A DNA stretch of 9,623 nt from Candidatus Onthomorpha intestinigallinarum (lineage in GTDB: Bacteria; Bacteroidota; Bacteroidia; Bacteroidales; P3): NCBI GenBank assembly GCA_019114015.1, contig DXGG01000044.1:1-9623 (forward strand), read 5' to 3'. The position numbers and the translations under genes were made by a program. Below, piece after piece: positions 1-7,700 of the stretch (positions within the stretch are counted from its first letter, which is position 1; each line of letters starts with the position of its first letter). The notes below the pieces were generated by a model. That model saw only the letters and a list, made by a program, of their open reading frames with translations. It was not told where the DNA came from and ran no database searches.

Positions 1-81
1 CCATTTCGGCCTTTACCGAACTAAACGGATGTTCATGTAAAATAATTGTTGGATTGATGCGTTATGAATAGAAAAAGTGTT

Positions 82-672
82 ATGAAAAAGATAGAATTAC
101 CGCAATTGCCGTATGCAATGGATGCATTGCAACCTTTCATATCGAAACAAACGATAGAATTTCATTACGGAAAGCATCATCAGACCTATGTGGACAATTT
201 GAACAAACTGGTGGAGGGAACGGAATTTGAGAACTCCTCTCTGGAAGAGATGATAAGGCGTTCCAACGGAGGAATATTCAACAATGCGGCCCAGGTGTGG
301 AATCACACCTTTTATTGGGAATCGCTCACACCTGCTTCCGCCGGCGTGCCTCAGGGTGTTCTTGCAGCCGAAATTGACAGACAGTTCGGCAGTTTTGAGG
401 ATTTCAGACAGAAATTCACGCAGGCGGCCTTGACCCTTTTCGGCAGCGGTTGGGTATGGCTTGCAAAGGATGACAAAGGAACTCTTGAGATATTGCAGAC
501 ATCCAATGCAGACAATCCATTGAGGACGGGCAGGATTCCTTTGCTCACATGCGATGTGTGGGAGCATGCCTATTATCTTGACAAGCAAAACCGTCGTGCC
601 GCATACGTGGAGGATTTCTGGAAGATAGTCGATTGGAACAGGGTTTCCTTGAGGATGGAAGGCGGAAGATAG
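82..672 (+). CDS. sodB: Superoxide dismutase, Fe-type (Fe/Mn family)
   Basis: Cytoplasmic enzyme converting superoxide to hydrogen peroxide and oxygen. From the ATG at 82 it has 196 residues, normal for the family. The N-terminal helical domain has the first metal His in FHYGKHHQTYV (H28) and the second in NNAAQVWNHTFYW (H75). The C-terminal alpha/beta domain has FGSGWVWL and supplies D158 and H162 in CDVWEHAYY. These sit two places after the E. coli FeSOD ligands (26, 73, 156, 160). Gln71 in NNAAQ is the Fe-type active-site Gln; relatives in Bacteroidales can be cambialistic, so Mn use is not excluded. A conserved Pro after NRR is Ala here (NRRAAYVEDFW). Start: family similarity begins at IELPQLPY just after the Met at 82, which also has an A-rich leader. 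An in-frame ATG at 64 would add six residues (MNRKSV). No promoter is seen in the 63 bases upstream. The function is very secure; the start is less so. Confidence 0.96.
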   Translation: MKKIELPQLPYAMDALQPFISKQTIEFHYGKHHQTYVDNLNKLVEGTEFENSSLEEMIRRSNGGIFNNAAQVWNHTFYWESLTPASAGVPQGVLAAEIDRQFGSFEDFRQKFTQAALTLFGSGWVWLAKDDKGTLEILQTSNADNPLRTGRIPLLTCDVWEHAYYLDKQNRRAAYVEDFWKIVDWNRVSLRMEGGR

Positions 673-727
673 GTTCAGTCATCGGTTTGATTGACAAAGA
701 GGAAAGATATTTGTGTTTCATGGTTTT

Positions 728-774
728 ACGGCTTTTGTGCTACGTCTTGTACACGGAAGCCGTTTTTGTTTTTT
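728..774 (+). terminator. Intrinsic terminator after the superoxide dismutase gene
   Basis: The arms ACGGCTT (728-734) and AAGCCGT (757-763) are perfectly complementary. The stem can continue inward through two G-U pairs, then GTG/CAC (737-739 with 752-754), then past a bulged C to TAC/GTA around a five-base loop. A T-rich run (763-774, one G inside) follows directly. The hairpin lies 55 bases after the stop codon and ends SOD transcription before the nifJ promoter. Confidence 0.88.
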
Positions 775-835
775 CGTGTGTGATGTAATCGGGATTTTTG
801 TTTGTCATAGGGTTTTATTTTAGTTCTTCAAATGC

Positions 836-866
836 TTTATCAATCCAATTTTTTGCCATACCTTTG
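836..866 (+). promoter_or_regulatory. Bacteroides-type promoter of nifJ
   Basis: The -7 box TACCTTTG (859-866) fits the Bacteroidota consensus TAnnTTTG exactly. A -33 element TTTA (836-839) lies 19 bp upstream and differs from TTTG at one base. Transcription should start near 873-876, giving a leader of about 40 nt that is A/T-rich and lacks a well-placed Shine-Dalgarno sequence. The same octamer and spacer occur before the adhesin-like gene at 4660. The start site is inferred. Confidence 0.72.
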
Positions 867-916
867 CACCTTATAAACAGGAAGTAATAATTAGGAACAA
901 TTTATAATTTAAGGCA

Positions 917-3900
917 ATGGCGAAAGAAAAGAAATTTTTGACATGCGATGGTAATCAGGCTTGTGCGCATGTGGCCTACATGTTCAGTGAGGTTGCTGCG
1001 ATTTATCCTATTACCCCTTCATCACCAATGGCGGAATATGTTGATGAATGGTCCGCAAATGGACGTAAGAATATTTTTGGAGAAACCGTCAAGTTGATAG
1101 AGATGCAGTCCGAGGCCGGAGCAGCGGGAGCATTGCACGGTTCATTACAGGCGGGAGCGTTGTCGACAACCTTTACCGCATCACAGGGATTGTTGTTAAT
1201 GATTCCGAACATGTACAAGATAGCAGGCGAATTGTTGCCAGGAGTGTTGCATGTTACGGCTCGTACGATTGCGGCACAGGCTTTGTCCATTTTCGGAGAT
1301 CATTCCGATGTTTATGCCTGCCGTCAGACGGGTTTTGCAATGCTTTCTTCGGCTTCCGTTCAGCAGGCCATGGACTTGGCAGGCGTTGCGCATCTTTCCG
1401 CTATAAAGTCAAGAGTGCCTTTCTTGCATTTCTTCGACGGATTCCGTACTTCCCACGAAATACAGAAGATTGAGGCGCTTGAAACGGAGGATATGGCGGC
1501 ATTGATAGACAGGGAGGCCTTGAAGAGATACAGAGACAATGCCTTGAATCCCGAACATCCGGTAACAAGAGGTACGGCGCAGAATCCCGATGTGTTCTTC
1601 CAGGCAAGGGAAGCATCGAACTCATATTATGATGCCGTTCCCGACATAGTTGCGGATTATATGGAAAAGATATCCGCGTTGACATCAAGAGAATACAAGC
1701 CGTTCAACTATTACGGTGCTGCCGATGCCGAGAACATAATAGTTGCGATGGGCAGTGTTTCCGATACAATCAAGGAAGTAATAGACTATCTTGCAAACAA
1801 GGGGGAAAAGCTCGGATTGATAACGGTACATTTGTACAGGCCTTTTTCCAAGAAGTATTTCTTTGCGGCAATGCCTAAGACGCGCAAGAGAATATGTGTT
1901 CTGGACCGTACGAAAGAGGCAGGAGCAAGCGGAGATCCTTTGTATTTGGATGTGGTTGAAGCGTTTGCTTCATGTTCATGCAAGGACAAGCCTTTGATAA
2001 TAGGCGGAAGATACGGTCTGTCTTCAAAGGATACTACGCCTGCACAGATACTTTCGGTTGTTGAGAACCTGAAGTCTTCCGAGCCTAAGAATCAGTTTAC
2101 GGTAGGTATAGTTGATGACCTTACTCACCGTTCCTTGCCTATGCTTGAGGAAGTCTCCATGGCTACGGAAGGAACGTTCGAGGCCAAGTTCTACGGATTG
2201 GGTGCGGACGGTACGGTCGGCGCAAACAAGAACTCCATAAAGATAATAGGAGATAACACCAACAAATATTGTCAGGCTTATTTCTCGTACGACAGCAAGA
2301 AGTCAGGCGGATTTACTTGTTCACACTTGCGTTTCGGTGACAATGTGATACGTTCTCCTTATTTGGTTACGACTCCGGATTTTGTTGCATGTCATGTTTT
2401 CAACTACATGAACATGTACGAGGTTCTTAAGGGAATAAAACCTAACGGAACGTTCCTGTTGAATTCCATGTTTGACGCGGAGGAGACGGTAAAAAGACTG
2501 CCTGCAAAGGTAAAGAAGGAATTGGCGGAAAAGAACATAAGCTTTTATATCATTAACGCTACCAGAATAGCCGAGGAGATAGGTCTTGGAAACAGGACCA
2601 ACACCATATTGCAGTCGGCTTTCTTCAAGATTTCAGGAGTGATTCCTTACGATTTGGCTGTGACAGCCATGAAAAAAGCCATAGACAAGTCTTACGGCAA
2701 AAAGGGAGAGAATGTTGTCAAGATGAACTATGCCGCAGTTGACAAGGGCGGAGAGGTTATAAAGGTGGAGGTCAAAAAGGAATGGGCCGAAGCTTGTGCC
2801 TGCGGATGTTCGGCGGACAATAAGGCCGACAGACCTGAGTTCATAAGAAACATCGTCGATGTAATCAATGCTCAGGAAGGAGATTCTTTGCCTGTGTCCG
2901 CGTTTAAGGACATGGCGGACGGAACGTTCCAGGCAGGAACATCTCAATATGAGAAGAGAGGAATTGCTTCCCATGTTCCGCAATGGCATTCCGAAAACTG
3001 TATACAATGCAACAAATGTTCTTTGGTTTGTCCTCATGCGGCTATACGTCCGTTCGTGTTTACAAAGGATGAACTTGCCAAAGTGGGAGAGATAACCACG
3101 ATAAAGGCGATAGGCAAGGAGTTTGAAGGAATGCAGTTCCGTGTACAGATATCTCCTTTGGATTGTACGGGTTGCGGCAACTGTGTTGACGTATGTCCTG
3201 CAAAGACCAAGGCTCTTACGATGGAGTCCTTGATATCGCAGATGTCCGAGGCGGAGACTTGGGACAAGGTAACGAAGAATGTAAGCTACAAGTCCGATTT
3301 GGTTGACATATCGAAGAATGTGAAGAATTCTCAGTTCGCACAGCCGTTGTTTGAATTTTCGGGAGCTTGTGCAGGTTGTGGCGAAACTCCTTATATCAAA
3401 CTGATTACGCAATTGTTCGGTGAAAGGATGATGGTTGCCAATGCTACGGGATGTTCTTCCATTTATGGAGGTTCTTGTCCTTCCATGCCTTACACTGCGA
3501 ATGCCAAGGGCAGAGGTCCTGCATGGGCCAATTCCTTGTTTGAGGACAATGCGGAGTTCGGTCTTGGTATGGCAACGGCTACGCGAAAGATGAGAGACAG
3601 GGTTGAGGATTTGATGCGCAAAGGCTTGCAATGCACTTGTTGTACCGATGAACAGAAAGCGTTGTATCAGTTGTGGATAGACAACAGGGAGAATGCCGAG
3701 ATTACCCAAAAGGTATATGATGCGTTGGTGCCTACCTTGTCCGAATGCGGTTGTGACATATGCAAGGCTCTTGAAGAAAACAAGCAGTACATAGTCAAGA
3801 AATCGCAATGGATATTCGGTGGCGACGGCTGGGGTTATGACATAGGTTATGGCGGATTGGATCATGTGATAGCTTCAGGTGAGGATGTCAACATATTGGT

Positions 3901-4462
3901 TGTGGATACAGAGGTTTATTCCAATACCGGCGGACAGGCTTCGAAGGCTACGCCTGTGGGTGCAATAGCCAAGTTCGCAGCTTCCGGAAAGAGAATACGC
4001 AAGAAAGACCTTGGTATGATAGCAACAACATACGGTTATGTTTATGTGGCTCAGGTTTCAATCGGAGCCGATCCTGCACAATACCTTAAGGTTTTGAAGG
4101 AAGCGGAAGCATACCATGGTCCTTCCTTAATCATAGCTTATGCGCCTTGTATCAACCATGGTATAAAGATAGGCATGGGCAAGACTCAGGAAGAGGGAAG
4201 ACGTGCCGTAGAATGCGGTTATTGGCATTTGTGGAGATACAATCCTGAACTCGCGGCCAAAGGAGAAAATCCTTTCTCTTTGGATTCCAAGGAACCTGAT
4301 TGGTCAAAATTCCAGGCATTCATAGATGGAGAGGTACGTTACAATTCATTGAAGAAAGCATTTCCGGAAGAAGCTGAGGAATTGTTTGCGGCTGCCGAAG
4401 AGAATGCAAAATGGAGATACGATTCATACAAGCGTATGGCGTCAATGAACTGGAACAGGTAA
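917..4462 (+). CDS. nifJ: Pyruvate:ferredoxin (flavodoxin) oxidoreductase, homodimeric type
   Basis: Oxidises pyruvate with CoA to acetyl-CoA and CO2, passing electrons to ferredoxin or flavodoxin; a central cytoplasmic step in anaerobes. All domains of the fused enzyme are present in 1181 residues. N-terminal domain: YPITPSS (30-36) with T33, E66 and R116, matching Thr31, Glu64 and Arg114 of the Desulfovibrio africanus enzyme. A CoA-binding-type domain and an EKR-type linker (about 425-475) follow. The ferredoxin domain has two 4Fe-4S motifs: C695, C698, C701, C705 and C750, C753, C756, C760. The C-terminal TPP domain has GDGWGYDIG through NTGGQ (969-1007). The proximal cluster would be held by C818, C821, C846 and C1078. 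The oxygen-protective C-terminal extension of D. africanus is absent. Extra cysteines occur at 627-631 and 906-949. It has its own promoter and terminator, so it is probably monocistronic. The start fits family length and the promoter. Confidence 0.98.
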   Translation: MAKEKKFLTCDGNQACAHVAYMFSEVAAIYPITPSSPMAEYVDEWSANGRKNIFGETVKLIEMQSEAGAAGALHGSLQAGALSTTFTASQGLLLMIPNMYKIAGELLPGVLHVTARTIAAQALSIFGDHSDVYACRQTGFAMLSSASVQQAMDLAGVAHLSAIKSRVPFLHFFDGFRTSHEIQKIEALETEDMAALIDREALKRYRDNALNPEHPVTRGTAQNPDVFFQAREASNSYYDAVPDIVADYMEKISALTSREYKPFNYYGAADAENIIVAMGSVSDTIKEVIDYLANKGEKLGLITVHLYRPFSKKYFFAAMPKTRKRICVLDRTKEAGASGDPLYLDVVEAFASCSCKDKPLIIGGRYGLSSKDTTPAQILSVVENLKSSEPKNQFTVGIVDDLTHRSLPMLEEVSMATEGTFEAKFYGLGADGTVGANKNSIKIIGDNTNKYCQAYFSYDSKKSGGFTCSHLRFGDNVIRSPYLVTTPDFVACHVFNYMNMYEVLKGIKPNGTFLLNSMFDAEETVKRLPAKVKKELAEKNISFYIINATRIAEEIGLGNRTNTILQSAFFKISGVIPYDLAVTAMKKAIDKSYGKKGENVVKMNYAAVDKGGEVIKVEVKKEWAEACACGCSADNKADRPEFIRNIVDVINAQEGDSLPVSAFKDMADGTFQAGTSQYEKRGIASHVPQWHSENCIQCNKCSLVCPHAAIRPFVFTKDELAKVGEITTIKAIGKEFEGMQFRVQISPLDCTGCGNCVDVCPAKTKALTMESLISQMSEAETWDKVTKNVSYKSDLVDISKNVKNSQFAQPLFEFSGACAGCGETPYIKLITQLFGERMMVANATGCSSIYGGSCPSMPYTANAKGRGPAWANSLFEDNAEFGLGMATATRKMRDRVEDLMRKGLQCTCCTDEQKALYQLWIDNRENAEITQKVYDALVPTLSECGCDICKALEENKQYIVKKSQWIFGGDGWGYDIGYGGLDHVIASGEDVNILVVDTEVYSNTGGQASKATPVGAIAKFAASGKRIRKKDLGMIATTYGYVYVAQVSIGADPAQYLKVLKEAEAYHGPSLIIAYAPCINHGIKIGMGKTQEEGRRAVECGYWHLWRYNPELAAKGENPFSLDSKEPDWSKFQAFIDGEVRYNSLKKAFPEEAEELFAAAEENAKWRYDSYKRMASMNWNR

Positions 4463-4495
4463 GATAAGATATCCGATAGAATATTTTAACGAATG

Positions 4496-4534
4496 ATTAT
4501 ACGGAGTTTGCGAAAGCAGACTCCGTATAATTTT
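4496..4534 (+). terminator. Intrinsic terminator after nifJ, GAAA-capped hairpin
   Basis: The arms ATTATACGGAGT (4496-4507) and ACTCCGTATAAT (4520-4531) are perfect reverse complements over 12 bp. Pairing continues inward (one G-U, then T-A, G-C, C-G) to close a GAAA tetraloop at 4512-4515, giving 16 pairs. A short TTTT run (4531-4534) follows. The hairpin starts 33 bases after the nifJ stop codon. No T-run is present on the opposite strand, so it should work in the nifJ direction only. Confidence 0.9.
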
Positions 4535-4556
4535 AATATACAAGTTAATATGCAAG
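4533..4556 (+). repeat. 12-bp tandem direct repeat upstream of the adhesin-like gene promoter
   Basis: TTAATATACAAG (4533-4544) is followed directly by TTAATATGCAAG (4545-4556), a head-to-tail repeat with one A/G mismatch. It lies just after the nifJ terminator hairpin and 29 bases before the -33 box at 4586. The position would suit an activator site or an A/T-rich upstream element, but with two copies in A/T-rich DNA chance is possible. No known operator is recognised. Confidence 0.5.
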
Positions 4557-4585
4557 TAGAGAATGATATTTTTATCTTTCTTTGG

Positions 4586-4616
4586 TTTGGCACGAAAAAG
4601 AAAAATATTACCTTTG
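4586..4616 (+). promoter_or_regulatory. Bacteroides-type promoter of the adhesin-like gene
   Basis: TTTG (4586-4589), a 19-bp spacer, then TACCTTTG (4609-4616) is an exact match to the Bacteroidota housekeeping consensus TTTG-N19-21-TAnnTTTG. It lies 43 bases before the ATG at 4660, so transcription should start near 4623-4626 with a leader of about 35 nt. That leader is A/T-rich with no Shine-Dalgarno sequence, as is usual in this phylum. Confidence 0.82.
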
Positions 4617-4659
4617 CCGGTTTTTAGAAAATATAGTTATCAATTAAAATTTATGCCTT

Positions 4660-4716
4660 ATGAAACGATTCTTATTATTTGCAATGGCGATGGCCTTTGC
4701 AATACAGTTGTCGGCT
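4660..4716 (+). other. Sec signal peptide of the modular protein, mature N-terminus predicted as Gln
   Basis: Residues 1-19: a basic start (MKR), a hydrophobic core rich in Leu, Phe, Ala and Met, and LSA just before Q20. There is no lipobox cysteine, so signal peptidase I rather than lipoprotein processing is expected. Bacteroidota signal peptidase I substrates typically begin with Gln, which is then cyclised to pyroglutamate. The LSA-QEE junction fits. The cleavage site is a prediction. Confidence 0.85.
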
Positions 4717-7700
4717 CAGGAAGAGACGACGTATGCTGTAGGGGAATATGGCACTGGTACGTCTTATAGTGTACCTGCCAATAATTATTTCTGCTATAGT
4801 TATACCCAAAGTATTTACCCTCTTGATTCGTTGCAACCGGGATTGATTATGGCGATAAGTTATAAATACGCCCATACTGCACCGGTTACAATCAATCCTA
4901 CGACGATATATATGGCGGAGGTTGCTCGCAGTTCATTCGGCAGTACGAACGATTATGAGCCTTTGAACAATCTTACGGAAGTATTCAGCGGTACGGTTAC
5001 TTTCTCTCAAGGATGGGTAAGAATAGATTTGGATGAACCTTTCAATTATACGGGAGAAGGCAATCTTTTGGTAGCATATCTTAATGGAAAGGGAAGTTAT
5101 GAAGATCAGTCTTATGTATTCAATACTTTTCCCATAACATCTGCAAGCATTGATTTTTATGCAGATGAACCTCCTATTTCTCCATCTCAACCTTCCGGCT
5201 CAAGGAATGTCAATAATTTTGTTCCAAATACAAAATTTCATATGTTGCCGGAAGGTTCTCAGTTTTGTTTTCGTCCTTTAAACGTAACAGTTTCCGACAT
5301 ATCTTCCACAAGTGCGGAAATTACATGGAGTGCCAACGCAAATACATTAGCCTCGGAATATGGAGTATCCTATAAGGAGGAAGGTACAGAACAGTGGATT
5401 GAGTTAAGTGCAGTTTCGGGTACAAGTGTGAATTTAACTGATTTGGCTCCTTATACCAGATATGAGGTGAAGGTTTGGTCGGTATGTCCTGATGGTAATA
5501 GTGAAGAAGTTATTCGTAGTTTTTGTACGTATCCGGATGAGAGCATGATACAAACTATTCCTCACTATGAAGATTTTGACAATTTTGAAGAAGAGTTGGT
5601 ATGGGATATACATAATGGTATGGGAATGAATCAGTGGTATTGTGGTACTGTCGTTAACAATACGATGACGGAAGACGGAGTTTTGACAGAAAGCGGCAGA
5701 GCCATGTATATAAGCAATGATGATGGAATGACGAATAGTTTTCTGAATACGTCGTCTTCTATATCGTATTTTTCCACATTTATAGAGTTTGGGGAAAATG
5801 ACAATGGCTTTAATTTGAATTTTGACAGAAAGCAAAAAGGAGATAATTATAATTTTGATTACTTGAGAATTTATTTGGTTGATGTTGATGAGGAATTGTC
5901 AAGTACGAGATTGCCGGATGATGAATATGCGATAACGGATAAGTTGGTTTCGACGAATAATATATGGGTTAAGGAGTATGTTCTCATACCGGGCAGTTAT
6001 TCCAATACCACAAAAAAAATAGTGTTTGCATGGAGTAATGATGCTTATGATGGAGATAATCCTCCTGCGGCAATAGACAACATAGCCATTACGAATCTGT
6101 ATTGTGATTTTGTTACCGATGTTACTGTTGAGCCGCAGGATGAAGGGGACTTTGTAAGTGTTGAGGTAAATGTTACGGATGCCAATGAAAACACAACGGA
6201 ATATATTGTCGAATATAAATTGGAAACAGAGAACAGCTGGACATATTATTCCTCTATAGATAATCCTATCAGTGTTCCTGATTTACTTCATGGCAGCAGA
6301 TATGATTTGAGAGTTCTTGCTGTATGCGACGGAACGGATACATCTTTTGTATCCGATATCATTTCGTTCAATACGCCGTGTGCACCGATAATAAATTTGC
6401 CTTATACAATGAGTTTTGAGGATACGTTCCAAGGGGCTGACGGAATTATTGGTAATGAAATAATGCCTCTTTGTTGGTATAATATTAACGGAGGTTATCC
6501 TTATGTACAATGGTCATCATCTGCAAATTCTTATCCTGCTTATTATTATGACGGAGTACAGTCTTTATATTTCTCAGGTTATGAATATGATGGTAATTTT
6601 GTATTTTCAGATTGGGTGATATCACCGATTTTTGAACTTACTGGAAATGAAAGGATAAATTTTAAGGCTAAAGCAATAACGTCCAATAATTCTCCTGTTG
6701 TAAAAGTTTATGCCAGGGATGTGTCGGAAGGAGATATAACATCAATGGCAGATACGGCTACTTTTACATTGATAGATGAGATACCTCTTATCGTGTCAAG
6801 CGATTTTGAAGATTATGAAATAGGCCTTACTGCTTATACCGGAAATACTCGTTTTGCTTTGGTCGTAGATAAAGCTTCGTCAAGTTTCTTTATAGATTCA
6901 TTGACTGTAAGTGCTTTGTCCGATTGTCCTAATGTCTATTTGCTTGATGCTTATCCTGCTTCGACTACAAGCGTAGCTGTTGATTTTGGCACTTCCAATG
7001 GTAATGGCAGCGGTTGGATTTTGGCATACGGACAGGCTGCTACGATGGAAGATTTTGATCCAGATATGGCAAGCTCTACAATAGATATATCCTCATCTGA
7101 GGATGTCCCTTACATATTAGAAGGACTTAATACGGGAGAGACATATTATTTTGCAGTTAAACAAAATTGTGACGGAGGAATGTTTTCAGCACCTGTTTCA
7201 GTTACATTACCTAATAATACTACACCTTTGCCTTATGAACAGGATTTTGAGAATGTGGAAAATATTTCAGAATGGACGTTTGTTTCATCTGCAAATAATG
7301 GATGGGCTGTCGGTTCTGCTGTTAACAATACTACAGGTGGATCAAATTCTCTGTATGTTTCCAATGATTATGGAGAAACGAATGCTTATACTTCTCCTTC
7401 CATGTATGAGGGAGAATATGTGTATGCTACAATGAATGTGGAGTTTGGAGAAGGTACCGGTTTTGCATTGTCGTATGATTGGAAAGCAGGAGGCAGTTAT
7501 GAAAATTACATGAATGTTTATTTAATACCTATCGATCTGGAACTTTTCAATACTTCAGCACCTGTTTCTTCTTATAAAATAAATTCGGATACACAATATG
7601 GAGAAATGTCATGGACACGAGACACTATAGTGTTGGACGGAAGTTATGCCAATAAGGTGATGAAATTGGTGTTTATGTGGAAGAGTTATGGCAGTTGGGA

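Noticed and set aside
43..50. Possible -7 box for the SOD gene (TAATTGTT)
   Set aside because: It mismatches TAnnTTTG at two of the conserved bases, and no -33 element lies at the right distance. The SOD promoter is probably outside the window.
3..71. An open frame running in from the left edge and stopping at 69-71, possibly the tail of an upstream gene
   Set aside because: Only 22 codons are visible (starting I-S-A-F-T-E-L), with no recognisable family, and the other two forward frames also reach stops nearby. It cannot be told from chance.
64..81. Alternative SOD start at the ATG at 64
   Set aside because: It adds MNRKSV, which precedes the point where family similarity begins. From the ATG at 82 every ligand keeps a constant two-residue offset from E. 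coli FeSOD. Not excluded, only less likely.
97..588. A 163-codon open frame antisense to the superoxide dismutase gene
   Set aside because: Fully overlapped by a clear SOD coding region. The translation resembles no family and has no promoter or leader of its own.
871..907. Inverted repeat TTATAAA/TTTATAA in the nifJ leader
   Set aside because: Seven all-A/T pairs around a 23-base loop would be very weak, and such matches are expected by chance in A/T-rich leaders. No riboswitch-like structure was seen.
2633..3865. A 410-codon open frame antisense to nifJ
   Set aside because: It lies wholly opposite a gene whose cofactor motifs are intact. Its translation is rich in Arg, Leu and His and shows no recognisable domain. 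It is a by-product of nifJ codon use.
4563..4769. A 68-codon plus-strand frame over the promoter and start of the modular protein
   Set aside because: It contains the -33 and -7 boxes and then reads the signal-peptide region out of frame. No homology is apparent.
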